Shown one piece after another: positions 15,892 to 25,600 of a DNA stretch of 31,578 bases. This DNA is from an uncultured Muribaculaceae bacterium. GTDB taxonomy: Bacteria; Bacteroidota; Bacteroidia; Bacteroidales; Muribaculaceae. Each line of letters opens with the position of its first letter. The stretch's first letter is position 1. Where the stretch lies: the NCBI GenBank assembly GCA_910586475.1, contig CAJUHM010000031.1, positions 1-31,578 of the forward strand, given 5' to 3'. Both the position numbers and the translations under genes were made by a program. The notes beneath the pieces were generated by a model that ran no database searches, was not told where the DNA came from, and worked only from the letters and a program-made list of their open reading frames with translations.

Positions 15892-15926
15892 GGGCAGATG
15901 GCAGCCGGCGAGGCTCCCATCTGCCC
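15892..15926 (+). terminator. Strong hairpin after the glycerophosphodiesterase gene
   Basis: GGGCAGATGG (15892-15901) pairs with CCATCTGCCC (15917-15926), and AGCC/GGCT extend the stem inside past one mismatch, leaving a 5-nt loop. GCTTTCATT follows, a short T-tract. It lies about 95 bases after the stop and most likely ends the metallophosphoesterase/GDPD transcript. Confidence 0.65.
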
Positions 15927-16036
15927 GCTTTCATTACTGACGGACGGCATGAGAGATGGGAGGGTGCGGGAGGCTGAGATGAACACGATCGGAGAATGAG
16001 ATGTTTTTTATACATAACCAATTTTTCGCTTCCGAA

Positions 16037-16900
16037 ATGAACGACATCGATCTCACTTCAATACTGACACGCGCCTCAACATCGTCGCGCGGCGTCGCCA
16101 AACCGTACCTGCCTGAATCGCCCGTATTCGCCTCGGCGCTGCTTACCACCCTCCCCGCTACGTTCGGAACGGGCAACATCGGCCGTCTGGGGGTCAATAC
16201 AGTCGCCAACCGCCTGCTTGCCTCCGGAGCAGAACCCCGCTATCTCTCAGCAACAGTCACGATCGATCTGGACACCCCGCAGGAGATCATCCGCGAGGTC
16301 GCTCTCGGGATGCGCGATGCAGCGGTGGAGGCTGAGATGGAGTGGACGACAGTCGAGAGGTCAATCCTTCCGGTCGGTCCGGCAAACGGCGTTTCGATTT
16401 CGATTTTCGGAGTGGGCTGCCATATGGTCAATGTGACGTCGAGACTCGACTGCGTCCATCCGGGCGACGCTCTGATCCTAACCGGCCCGGTCGGCGCCAC
16501 AGGAGCAGCGGTCGCCGGAGAGCGGCGCGGAATCAAAGTGCTGACTCAAAGCGACGGATCGGTGCTGACCGATGTTATGCGGAGCATCTATGCCCATCTG
16601 CCGGACGTTCCGGCCGTCTATTATCCATTCCAGGGGCTCAGGTCAGCCCTCACCTCGCTCGGCATCAATGCCGAAATAGACCGGGAGAAGATTCCCTGCA
16701 ACGAAGCAGTCAGAGAGGCGTGCGAGATAATGGGTCTTGATCCTCTCAATCTTGCCGGCGCGGACGCGATGCTTCTTGCGGTGGACCGCAAGGATGCCGA
16801 AAGGGTTCTTGAAGCGATCAGACGCTATCCTGCGGGGGAATGCGCGGCAATTATCGGATACGTCAGGAGAACGTGTCACAATGGTTCATCCGGGGCGTAG
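16037..16900 (+). CDS. AIR synthase-related protein, HypE-like orphan
   Basis: About 287 residues from the ATG at 16037; an in-frame ATG at 16001 would add 12 residues (MFFIHNQFFASE) that are not family-like. The N-terminal half resembles the PurM/HypE ATP-binding fold (GTGNIGRLGVNTVANRLLASGAEPRYLSATV, about 45-75). The C-terminal half (about 140-285) resembles the HypE domain with PGDALILTGPVGATGAAV and VREACEIMGLDPLNLAG. HypE dehydrates a thiocarbamoyl group on its own C-terminal Cys (PRIC end) to make the cyanide ligand of NiFe hydrogenases. Here the C-terminus is different (YVRRTC plus seven residues), and no hyp or hydrogenase genes are in the window. I therefore call it HypE-like with unknown function rather than HypE. 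No clear promoter was seen; the 240-base gap upstream carries the GDPD terminator. Confidence 0.65.
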   Translation: MNDIDLTSILTRASTSSRGVAKPYLPESPVFASALLTTLPATFGTGNIGRLGVNTVANRLLASGAEPRYLSATVTIDLDTPQEIIREVALGMRDAAVEAEMEWTTVERSILPVGPANGVSISIFGVGCHMVNVTSRLDCVHPGDALILTGPVGATGAAVAGERRGIKVLTQSDGSVLTDVMRSIYAHLPDVPAVYYPFQGLRSALTSLGINAEIDREKIPCNEAVREACEIMGLDPLNLAGADAMLLAVDRKDAERVLEAIRRYPAGECAAIIGYVRRTCHNGSSGA

Positions 16901-16983
16901 CGTGAGGAATCCGGGTCGGGCCACTGACGCTTGCCAACTCCCTTCGCCCCCGCCATCCGTCAGAAAAATATCAGGAGGATTGA

Positions 16984-17015
16984 TTTGCAACTATGGCCCA
17001 CAGTAATTAACTTTG
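16984..17015 (+). promoter_or_regulatory. Promoter of hflX
   Basis: TTTG (16984-16987) and TAACTTTG (17008-17015) are 20 bases apart, a good Bacteroidota consensus. The start would lie near 17020, giving a leader under 20 bases. Confidence 0.7.
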
Positions 17016-17037
17016 CAAAAATTGGACAAAGCATAAA

Positions 17038-18273
17038 ATGAAAGACCTCATAATCGACAAGGAAACATCGGAACGCGCGGTGCTGGTCGGGCTCATCACA
17101 CCCCAACAGAACGAAGAGCGCGCAAATGAATATCTCGACGAACTCGCATTTCTCGCAGACACGGCCGGCGCCGTCACAGAAAAGCGTTTTCTGCAGCGAA
17201 TGAATCAGCGCGACTCGCGCACGTTTGTCGGAAAAGGGAAACTCGAGGAGATCCGCCAGTATGTCGAAGATAACGAAATCGGAATGGTCATTTTCGACGA
17301 TGACCTGACATCGAAGCAGGTTGCCAACATCGAGCGCGAGCTTAAGGTCAAGATCCTCGACCGCACGAGCCTGATTCTGGACATCTTCGCGAAACGCGCC
17401 CAGACGGCCAACGCAAAGACTCAGGTCGAGCTGGCGCAGTATCAGTACCTTCTACCGCGACTGACGCGAATGTGGACTCACCTCGAACGCCAGCGCGGCG
17501 GTATCGGCATGCGTGGTCCCGGCGAGACACAGATCGAGACAGACCGCCGCATTATCCTCGACAAGATCTCACGGCTCAAAGCCGAGCTGCGCGACATCGA
17601 CAAGCAGAAAGCCGTCCAACGCAAAAACCGGGGGAAACTCACCCGAGTCGCACTCGTCGGCTATACGAATGTCGGCAAATCGACACTCATGAATCTGCTG
17701 AGCAAGAGCGATGTTTTTGCCGAAAACAAACTTTTTGCAACGCTTGACACGACGGTGCGCAAGGTTGTCATCGACAATCTGCCGTTTCTTCTGACTGATA
17801 CAGTCGGATTCATCCGCAAGCTTCCGACTCATCTTGTCGAGTCGTTCAAATCGACCCTTGACGAAGTCCGCGAGTCAGACATTCTGGTTCATGTTGTCGA
17901 TATTTCCCATCCGAATTTCGAGGAACAGATCGAGGTTGTCAACCGGACTCTGACGGAGGTTTGTGAGGGTGCGGAGAAGCCGATGATCATGGTGTTCAAC
18001 AAAATCGATGCGTTCTCCTACAAGCCGAAGGATGCGGACGATCTGACGCCCGCAACCCGCGAAAACATACCTCTTGAAGAGCTTGAACGGACCTGGATGG
18101 GCCGCATGGGCGACAACGCAGTGTTCATCTCGGCCAAAAAAGGGATCGGGATCGAAAAGCTCAAACGTCTTCTCTATGACAAGGCGAAAGAGATCCATCT
18201 GACTCGTTTTCCTTACAATGATTTTCTTTTCCAGACCTACGACGATCTCGATTCGCCGCAGGCCGAGGAGTAA
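17038..18273 (+). CDS. hflX: GTPase HflX
   Basis: A 411-residue ribosome-associated GTPase. The N-terminal HflX domain (about 15-195) includes the glycine-rich GGIGMRGPGETQIETDRR segment (154-171). The Ras-like G domain follows: G1 GYTNVGKST at 208-216, G3 DTVGF at 254-258, G4 NKID at 321-324, and SAKKG (G5). HflX binds the 50S subunit and splits or rescues stalled ribosomes under stress. All key motifs are intact and the length is normal. It has its own promoter and is followed after 29 bases by an esterase gene with which it may be co-read. Confidence 0.96.
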   Translation: MKDLIIDKETSERAVLVGLITPQQNEERANEYLDELAFLADTAGAVTEKRFLQRMNQRDSRTFVGKGKLEEIRQYVEDNEIGMVIFDDDLTSKQVANIERELKVKILDRTSLILDIFAKRAQTANAKTQVELAQYQYLLPRLTRMWTHLERQRGGIGMRGPGETQIETDRRIILDKISRLKAELRDIDKQKAVQRKNRGKLTRVALVGYTNVGKSTLMNLLSKSDVFAENKLFATLDTTVRKVVIDNLPFLLTDTVGFIRKLPTHLVESFKSTLDEVRESDILVHVVDISHPNFEEQIEVVNRTLTEVCEGAEKPMIMVFNKIDAFSYKPKDADDLTPATRENIPLEELERTWMGRMGDNAVFISAKKGIGIEKLKRLLYDKAKEIHLTRFPYNDFLFQTYDDLDSPQAEE

Positions 18274-18302
18274 TAATTTCGAATCCCCCCACCCTAAAAA
18301 AA

Positions 18303-19274
18303 ATGACAGCTCCGATATTCATGCGCAGACTTCTGCTCCTGCTGATACTGACCATCTGCAACGCGGTCGGCATCAGTTCACTCTCAGCGGCAATCAAGAA
18401 GGATACGTTCACTTACGATCCAGCCAACAACCTGAAGATCACCCGCGTCACTGACAGCGACGCCCTTTCCCGGACATCGGCAAATCCATGCATCATCTTT
18501 GCGTTCGGGGGAGGATTCACCCACGGCGACCGCGACGATGCGCGCTATGACGATTATCTGTCGTTCATGGCCCGCCAGGGATATGTCGTCTGCTCGATCG
18601 ACTACAGCACCACGCTCGGCAGTTTCACTCCGACAGAATCGGGGACGGCCGCACTGGGCGAATTCGGAGAAGCACTGGTCGAGGCTGTCGAAACGGCAAC
18701 GGAAGACTTCCTGACAGCTACGGGATTCGTCCTTGCCAAAGCGCGTGAATGGAATGTCAGTCCGGATGCCATTATCGCTTCAGGCTCAAGCGCGGGGGCC
18801 ATCACCGCCTTACAGGCAGAATCGGTCATTCAGTCACCGTGCTGCCCGGAAGACCTGCCCAGGAGTTTCAATTATGCAGCTGTCGTTTCGTTTGCCGGCG
18901 CGATTCTTTCGGAAGGCGAGCCGAGCAATCTGGACGCATTCTGCCCGGTCATGCTCTTTCACGGCGACGCAGACAGCCAGGTGCCCTATAATAAACTGAC
19001 GGCAGGGCCTATGGGGCTTTACGGCTCACTCTATCTGGCCGAGAGATTCAAATCCGCCGGCAAGGAGGGGGCGTTTCACATGGAGAAGGGCGCGACACAT
19101 GAAATGGCATTGCGCCCGATGAAAGAGAATCTCTTTGACATTGCGGGGTTTCTCTCACAGGTTCTTTCGAGCCGGACGTCCGATTATGAGTGGACCGTCG
19201 TGACTGTTCCTGGCCGCTCATCGTATAAGACCGATTTCACAATCTACGACTATATCCGCTCCAATCTTCCATGA
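18303..19274 (+). CDS. Exported alpha/beta hydrolase (esterase type)
   Basis: A 323-residue serine hydrolase with a signal peptide. The hydrophobic core LLLLILTICNAVGI spans about 10-23, and a start at the second Met (residue 7, MRRLLLLLI) is equally plausible. The oxyanion loop is GGGFTHGDRDDARY (69-82). The triad is likely Ser163 in GSSAG (161-165), Asp222 in LFHGDADSQVPYN, and His266 in GATHEMA. The layout resembles carboxylesterases and xylan-esterase-like hydrolases; the substrate cannot be read from sequence. Its stop overlaps the next start by four bases (ATGA), so it is translationally coupled to the thioredoxin-like lipoprotein. Confidence 0.82.
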   Translation: MTAPIFMRRLLLLLILTICNAVGISSLSAAIKKDTFTYDPANNLKITRVTDSDALSRTSANPCIIFAFGGGFTHGDRDDARYDDYLSFMARQGYVVCSIDYSTTLGSFTPTESGTAALGEFGEALVEAVETATEDFLTATGFVLAKAREWNVSPDAIIASGSSAGAITALQAESVIQSPCCPEDLPRSFNYAAVVSFAGAILSEGEPSNLDAFCPVMLFHGDADSQVPYNKLTAGPMGLYGSLYLAERFKSAGKEGAFHMEKGATHEMALRPMKENLFDIAGFLSQVLSSRTSDYEWTVVTVPGRSSYKTDFTIYDYIRSNLP

Positions 19275-20218
19275 AACAGATTCTGACAATTCTCGCGACG
19301 GTGATCATGTCCGGATGTGCCAACAACGGGAGTGCCCGCGTCGCAGACCATCCGGGCTCAACGTCCGACAGCTCCGCCGAAGGGCTGGCAATGACCCATG
19401 AGCTACCCCTGCCCGCGATTCCCGATTCAATCCGCGAGCCTCAGTCGCGTGCGACTTTCCTTCTGGAGCATTTCTGGGATGAGGCCTCGCTGACCGATAC
19501 GACTGTCAGCCGTAACGAACAATTCATGGAACAGAATTTCGTCAACTTTGTCAACCTCTACCCTCACGCCATCGCAGACTCACTGCCCGGAATCACGACC
19601 AGATTCCTGAAACAGGTGACGCCTGACGTCCGCTCGCGTGTGATTCTCTATGATCTTATCGAGAAATATCTTTCGGATGCAGAATCGCCAGTCAAGTCTG
19701 ACGAGTCCTATATAATTTTCCTTCAGCAGTGGGTCGAACTTCCGAATCTCGACAAGTATGAAACGGAAGAGCCACGCTACCGTCTGGAGTCGGCACTAAA
19801 GAACCGTCCCGGGACAAAGGCTTCAGATTTCCGCTATGTCACCCGTGAGGGCAAGAGCGGCACACTGTCGGGGACAAAGGCCTCTAATCTGCTGCTGCTC
19901 TTCTACGATCCGGACTGCGACCACTGCAATGAGACCATCGCCTCACTCCGCAACAATCCGGATCTCAACGACGCCATAGACGACGGCAAGCTGAAGGTTG
20001 TCGCCATCTATACGGAGGGTGATGAGTCTCTCTGGCGTTCGACAAACGGATCGATGCCAGAGAACTGGACGGTAGGGATCGACCGCAGCGACATTGCGGG
20101 AACGGGTCTCTACATTGTTCCGGAAATGCCCGGTATGTATCTGCTTGACAAGGACAAAAAAGTCATTCTTCGCGACCCAGGACTGAAGATACTTTCAGAG
20201 AAATTAAGCGAGCTCTGA
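19271..20218 (+). CDS. DUF5106/thioredoxin-like lipoprotein
   Basis: A 315-residue protein with a lipoprotein signal (MSGC, Cys at 16). An alpha-helical DUF5106-like region spans about 45-170, followed by a thioredoxin-fold domain (about 180-315) with active-site pair Cys216-x-x-Cys219 (DPDCDHCNE) and a cis-Pro region VPEMPGMYL. Such Bacteroidota lipoproteins are thought to act as periplasmic thiol oxidoreductases. The GTKAS motif occurs twice at the domain boundary (181-185 and 201-205). It is coupled to the esterase by a 4-base overlap; the functional link is unknown. Confidence 0.78.
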   Translation: MKQILTILATVIMSGCANNGSARVADHPGSTSDSSAEGLAMTHELPLPAIPDSIREPQSRATFLLEHFWDEASLTDTTVSRNEQFMEQNFVNFVNLYPHAIADSLPGITTRFLKQVTPDVRSRVILYDLIEKYLSDAESPVKSDESYIIFLQQWVELPNLDKYETEEPRYRLESALKNRPGTKASDFRYVTREGKSGTLSGTKASNLLLLFYDPDCDHCNETIASLRNNPDLNDAIDDGKLKVVAIYTEGDESLWRSTNGSMPENWTVGIDRSDIAGTGLYIVPEMPGMYLLDKDKKVILRDPGLKILSEKLSEL

Positions 20219-20260
20219 GAAACTGATTGAGAGTCCTGAGCCGGTCGACCTGAGTCAGAC

Positions 20261-20277
20261 CGCGATTTCGCGTTTTT
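20261..20277 (+). terminator. Weak terminator candidate before the sialic-acid operon
   Basis: CGCGATTTCGCG (20261-20272) can form a short stem and is followed by TTTTT, then a second T-run after a G stretch. The stem is short, so confidence is low. Confidence 0.35.
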
Positions 20278-20301
20278 GGGGGATTTTTTCGTCGCTCATG
20301 A

Positions 20302-20331
20302 TTGGTATTAGAGGAAAAAGCCTTATTTTTG
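20302..20331 (+). promoter_or_regulatory. Promoter of the sialic-acid (nan) operon
   Basis: TTG (20302-20304) and TATTTTTG (20324-20331) are separated by 19 bases. The predicted start is near 20336, immediately before a 19-bp palindrome (20341-20359). The leader to the ATG at 20397 is about 60 bases. Confidence 0.8.
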
Positions 20332-20340
20332 CGAGATATT

Positions 20341-20359
20341 GACGGTCGCAGCGACCGTC
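20341..20359 (+). promoter_or_regulatory. 19-bp palindrome in the nan operon leader, candidate operator or RNA hairpin
   Basis: GACGGTCGC (20341-20349) and GCGACCGTC (20351-20359) are perfect reverse complements around a single central A. It starts about 5 bases after the predicted transcription start, where repressors often bind. No T-tract follows, so it is not a terminator. Confidence 0.6.
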
Positions 20360-20396
20360 AGTGCAATTATATCCAATCTATTACCACACTGAAACC

Positions 20397-21686
20397 ATGA
20401 CGTTAAAAAATTCACGCAGTTCGTTCTACCCCTGGGTTGTCGTAGGGCTACTCTGGGTTGTGGCGCTTCTCAACTACATGGACCGCCAGATGCTCTCGAC
20501 CATGCAGAGCAACATCGCTCTTGACATTCCGGCACTCCAGAACGCCGAAGCGTTCGGCGCACTAATGGCAATCTTCCTATGGATCTACGGCTTCGCCAGC
20601 CCGTTTTCGGGCGCTGTCGCAGACCGCCTCAGCCGCAAATGGCTTATCGTCGGTTCGCTTGGCGTCTGGTCAACAGTGACACTTGCAATGGGGTTCTGCG
20701 ACAGTTTCCACCAGCTGATGTGGCTTCGCGGCATCATGGGTATCTCAGAGGCACTCTACATCCCGTCGGCACTCTCGCTTATCGCCGACTATTTCACAGG
20801 AAAGGGTCGCTCGCTGGCAATCGGCCTCCACATGACCGGACTCTACTGCGGTCAGGCACTGGGCGGATTCGGCTCGCTTGTCGCCACGACATGGTCCTGG
20901 CAATCGACATTCCAATGGTTCGGAATAATCGGAGTCGTCTATGCATTTGTCCTCATCTTCCTTCTGCATGAAAAGCCAGGCCACGGCAATTCGCCAGCCA
21001 AAAAGGCGCCGTCGGCCGGTTCACCGCGTAAGAGCGAATCGATTGTCCGCTCGTTTGCGGTCATATTCTCCAGCATCGCCTTCTGGGTGATTCTGTTTTT
21101 CTTCGCTTCAAGCTCCATTCCGGGATGGGCGACCAAAAACTGGCTCCCGACGCTGTTTGTGGACAATCTCGGCCTCTCGATGGAGTGGGCCGGCCCGATG
21201 GCCACGCTTACGATCGCGGTGTCGAGCTTTATCGGGGTGATGGTCGGGGGTCCGATCAGCGACAAATGGGTGCGCCGCAATGTCCGCGGCCGTATCTATA
21301 CGAGTGCTATCGGCCTCTCGATGATGATTCCGGCACTTATCTTCATCGGCCTCGCCCACAATGCGTGGCTATCGATTCTGGCGGGACTTTTCTTCGGCGT
21401 CGGCTACGGAATGTTCGACGCGAACAATATGCCGATTCTCTGTCAGTTCGTTTCGTCGCGCCAGCGCGCAATGGCCTACGGCTTCATGAACTCTCTCGGA
21501 GTCATCATGGGCGCTATAACCACCCAGCTGCTCGGCGGTCTTGCCGAATCGGTCGGTCTTGGAATGTGCTTCTCACTTATGGGCGGCATCCTTCTGATCG
21601 CCCTGGCCCTCCAGCTGATCGTGCTTAAGCCAAGATCGGACGACAAAGACCTTGAGCTGTCGGAGGCCGAACAAACCCAAATGTAA
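20397..21686 (+). CDS. nanT: MFS transporter, probable sialic-acid importer (NanT-like, anion:cation symporter family)
   Basis: About 429 residues from the ATG at 20397; a GTG at 20361 would add 12 residues (MQLYPIYYHTET) but lies in the leader just after the palindrome. About 12 transmembrane segments are visible. Signature stretches are LLNYMDRQMLSTM (TM1), the A-loop motif VADRLSRKW, and GISEALYIPSALSLIADYF. The family carries organic anions such as hexuronates, galactonate and sialate with protons. The substrate is inferred from the N-acetylneuraminate lyase 30 bases downstream and the sialate esterase after it, an arrangement matching the transporter of Bacteroides nan clusters. A charged tail ends the protein. 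Confidence 0.82.
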   Translation: MTLKNSRSSFYPWVVVGLLWVVALLNYMDRQMLSTMQSNIALDIPALQNAEAFGALMAIFLWIYGFASPFSGAVADRLSRKWLIVGSLGVWSTVTLAMGFCDSFHQLMWLRGIMGISEALYIPSALSLIADYFTGKGRSLAIGLHMTGLYCGQALGGFGSLVATTWSWQSTFQWFGIIGVVYAFVLIFLLHEKPGHGNSPAKKAPSAGSPRKSESIVRSFAVIFSSIAFWVILFFFASSSIPGWATKNWLPTLFVDNLGLSMEWAGPMATLTIAVSSFIGVMVGGPISDKWVRRNVRGRIYTSAIGLSMMIPALIFIGLAHNAWLSILAGLFFGVGYGMFDANNMPILCQFVSSRQRAMAYGFMNSLGVIMGAITTQLLGGLAESVGLGMCFSLMGGILLIALALQLIVLKPRSDDKDLELSEAEQTQM

Positions 21687-21716
21687 TCAGATCCTCATAT
21701 TAAATTAACTATAACA

Positions 21717-22634
21717 ATGGAAAAAATCAAAGGTCTTATTGACGCACCTTTCACTCCGTTTCTGGAAAACGGAGACATAAACACCGAACCGATTCCGGCT
21801 TACTGCAACATGCTCGTTGCCAACGGCATGCAGGGCGTATTCATCAACGGTTCGTCGGGCGAAGGCTACATGCTGACAACCGACGAGCGCAAGGCTATCG
21901 CCGAAGCATGGGTCAAAGCCGCACCTGAAGGATTCAAGGTTATTGTCCATGTCGGCAGCTGCTGCACCCGCGACAGCCACGAACTGGCCCGCCACGCCGA
22001 AGAGATCGGCGCATGGGGTATCGGTGCGATGGCTCCTCCGTTTCCGAAGATCAACCGTGTCGAAGAGCTTGTGAAATATATCGAGCAGATCGCGTCGGGA
22101 GCACCCTCACTCCCCTTCTACTACTATCATATCCCGGCATTCAACGGAGCTTACCTTCCGATGGTCAAGCTGCTTGAGGCTGTCGACGGGCGGGTGGCAA
22201 ACTTCGCGGGCATCAAATATACGTTTGAAAGCCTCTATGAATACAATCAGTGCCGCCTCTATAAGGGGGGAAAATACGATATGCTCCACGGTCAGGATGA
22301 AACGATCCTTCCGTCGCTGGCAATGGGTGGCGCCCAGGGCGGCATCGGCGGCACGACCAACTATAACGGCCGCGAACTCAACGCAATCATTGACTGCTGG
22401 AATGCCGGCGACATCGAAGGCGCGCGCGAACATCAGAATTTCGCCCAGGAGGTCATCAATGTCATCTGCCACTACCGCGGCAATATCGTTGCCGGAAAAC
22501 GGATCATGAAGCTTATCGGCCTGGATCTCGGCCCGAACCGCGTTCCTTTCCAGAACATGACTCAGGAAGAGGAAGAGGCAATGCGTGCGGAACTGGACGC
22601 AATCGACTTCTTCTGCCGCTGCAACAAGGTCTGA
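21717..22634 (+). CDS. nanA: N-acetylneuraminate lyase
   Basis: A 305-residue class I aldolase of the DHDPS/NAL family. It carries the substrate carboxylate-binding motif GSSGE (45-49), the catalytic Tyr137 in FYYYHIP (134-140), and the Schiff-base Lys167 in FAGIKYT. These positions match E. coli NanA closely. It splits N-acetylneuraminate into N-acetylmannosamine and pyruvate in the cytoplasm. The gene lies between the transporter and the esterase/mutarotase gene (4-base gap after it), which supports sialate over other NAL-family substrates. In Bacteroides the counterpart is often called NanL. Confidence 0.93.
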   Translation: MEKIKGLIDAPFTPFLENGDINTEPIPAYCNMLVANGMQGVFINGSSGEGYMLTTDERKAIAEAWVKAAPEGFKVIVHVGSCCTRDSHELARHAEEIGAWGIGAMAPPFPKINRVEELVKYIEQIASGAPSLPFYYYHIPAFNGAYLPMVKLLEAVDGRVANFAGIKYTFESLYEYNQCRLYKGGKYDMLHGQDETILPSLAMGGAQGGIGGTTNYNGRELNAIIDCWNAGDIEGAREHQNFAQEVINVICHYRGNIVAGKRIMKLIGLDLGPNRVPFQNMTQEEEEAMRAELDAIDFFCRCNKV

Positions 22635-22638
22635 GCGC

Positions 22639-25600
22639 ATGAGCAGACGCTGGCTTACAATTGTGACAGCCGCACTCCTCCTGTGCCAGGGAGGAGTGTC
22701 GGCCAAGACCAAGGTCGCATGTATCGGCAACAGTATCACCTATGGCTACGGACTGGCCGCAGAGGAGCGAGAGCAGCTCTGCTATCCGGGCCGGTTACAG
22801 TCGATTCTCGGAGACCGATATGAAGTCGGCAATTTCGGCCATAGCGGAGCAACGCTTCTCGTCAGCGGACATAACCCTTATGTCCGTCTGCCGGAGTGTC
22901 GCGGAGCTCTTGAAATGAAGCCAGACATTGCGGTTATCCACCTTGGAGTCAACGACACAGACCCACGCAACTGGCCTAATTACTCAGACTTTTTCATTCG
23001 CGACTATGGCGCGCTGATCGATTCGCTCCGAGCAGTCAATCCGCAGGTCAGGATTATGATTGCGCGCCTGACGCCCATCGGGGCAAAACACTATCGATTC
23101 CGCACCGGCACACGCGACTGGCGTCTGCTTGAACAGGAGGCGATCGAATGCGTCAGCCGACTCAAGGGAGTCGAGCTGATCGATTTCGACATTCCCCTAC
23201 GCGACCGTCAGAATCTCATGCCGGACGGCATCCACCCAGATGCGACAGGCTACGGAATTCTGGCCGAGAGCGTCGGCAAAGCCATCACCGGCAACTACGG
23301 GGGGCTTAGACTGCCGCCTCTCTATCAGAACGGAATGATACTCCAGCGCCACCGTCCGCTCACCATCTCGGGAAGTGCGAACGCGGGGACAGATGTGACC
23401 GTTACGCTCGACGGGATTCCATATTGCACAACGGCCGACAATCTCGGGCGCTGGCATGTCGTCACCGCTCCGCTTGCCGACGGGTCATACACACTGACTG
23501 TCGCCGACCGGGATTCCACAATCACACTGACGGATATTCTTGCAGGCGAGCTCTGGATCGCATCGGGCCAGAGCAATATGGAGTTCAGTCTGGCGTCGGC
23601 TGTCGGGAGCGAGAGGGATATTGCGCAATGCAGTGACCCCGAGCTGCGTTTCTACGATATGCGCCCACTGGCCCGCACGAATGCAGGCCAGTGGCCAGAC
23701 AGCGTACTGACGGCCATAGACAGCCTCGGCCATTTCACTCTGGGCCGCTGGGAATCCGTCGGTCCTGACAATGCGGGACGCCTCTCAGCGATAGCGTATT
23801 ACTTCGGGCGGCGTCTTCGCGATTCGCTCAATGTTCCGGTCGGCATCATCAGCAACGGAGTCGGGGGATCGCCCTGCGAGTCATGGATCGATGTCAACAC
23901 TCTTGAAGAGAGTATGCCGGAAATCCTCGTCAACTGGAAGGGCAACGACTATGTGCAGAAATGGTGTCAGCAGCGTGCGGAAGATAACGCGCCAGGCAGT
24001 CACCGCCATCCCTATGAGCCAAGCTATCTGTTTTCGGCGGGTATCCGTCCGCTGGGACGTCCCGACATAGCGGGCGTGATCTGGTATCAGGGGGAGTCGA
24101 ACGCGCATAACACAGAGCTCCACGAACAGCTCTTCCCTCTCCTTGTCGAGAGCTGGCGGCGAGAGTTCCGCTCACCCGGCCTGCCGTTCTGCTTCGTTCA
24201 GCTGAGCAGCCTGGACCGCCCGTCATGGCCTACATTCCGCGACTCGCAACGCCGCCTGGCCGAGCGCATGGATGGAGTCTATATGTCGGTCAGCTCGGAT
24301 CATGGCGATTCGCTCGACGTGCATCCCCGCAACAAGCGTCCGATCGGCGAACGTCTTGCCCGACAGGCTATGCGCAACATCTACGGATTCAGCCACGTGA
24401 CGCCTTGCGGACCTCAACCGGCCGACGCGAGGGCAGAGCGCGACGGATCTGTCACTATCCGCTTCGACTATGCGGACGGCCTGACAACGTCCGACGGCAA
24501 GAGTGCCGCTACGTTTGAAATTGCCGATGACGGCGGCCTGTTTGTCGAAGCGCAGGCAGAAATACTCGACAACGGAAGAATAAGGCTTCATACCGGACAG
24601 CCGGGCTACAGGCCAGTCGCCGTACGATACGGGTGGCAACCGTTCACACGCGCCAACCTGATCAATTCCGACAGCCTGCCAGCTTCCACTTTTAAAATTG
24701 CAATCTCAAATATGAACGAACTCTACAAACCGGAAGACGGTTTCGATAAAGGGGTTTCGGCTTGTTTTGCCGGAGTCCTTCCCGACGGCACAGCTCTGAT
24801 TGCCGGCGGATGTAACTTTCCATGCGACGAACCTCTGTCGGCGCATGCACAGAAGAAATTCTACAAAGGGATCTATCTCTACGACGGAGCGGAATGGCAA
24901 CGCGCCGGCTCGCTGCCCGAAGCGACAGCCTACGGGGCTTCGGCCACAGTGGCAGAGGGTATCGTCATGACCGGCGGCACAACAGCCGATGGCGCGACCG
25001 CCAAAACATTTCTGATCAGACATGACCTTACGACCGAAGAGCTGCCGGATCTTCCGGGCACGCTTGACAATATAGCCGGGGCTGCTATCGGCAACATGGT
25101 CTACGTTGCAGGCGGAAACCTCAACGGGGTGCCCTGCAGAGAACTCTATGCGCTCGACCTCGACCAGCTCCAAAAGGGATGGAAACGTCTCAGCCGGATG
25201 CCCGGCAATCCGAGAGTGCAGCCTGCGATGGCGGCATCGGGAGGAAAGCTCTATCTATGGGGCGGTTTTGCAGGGCGCCACGACAAACATGAGCCGACGC
25301 TCGAGCTGGACGGCCTCGTCTATGATCCGTCGAAGGATAAATGGAGTCATCTGGAAGGTCCATGCGATGCGGACGGAACTCCAGTTGCAACCGGAGGCGG
25401 ATGCGCGGCGACACTGCCGGACGGACGTGTCGCCATTGCGGGCGGAGTAAACAAGGATGTTTTCCTCTCAGCTCTGATCAATCAGGCACACGACTATCTC
25501 AACCACCCGATCGGATGGTATCGTTTCAACCCGACGGTATTCGTCTTCAATCCGGCAGACGGCTCGTTTGCCATAGGGGAAAGCGATCCACGTTTGGCAC

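Noticed and set aside
15958..16006. TPP (THI-box) riboswitch-like string upstream of the HypE-like gene
   Set aside because: GGGTGC, GGCTGAGAT and GAAC.CGATC resemble parts of the THI box, but the ACCC partner strand and helices P3-P5 cannot form; treated as chance or a dead remnant. An Infernal search with the Rfam TPP model would settle it.
16922..16963. CTGACG/CGTCAG inverted repeat as a terminator before hflX
   Set aside because: Six-bp stem, 28-base loop and no T-tract on either strand.
20361..20396. GTG start for the MFS transporter
   Set aside because: It adds residues absent from the family and lies against the leader palindrome; the ATG at 20397 gives the normal N-terminus.
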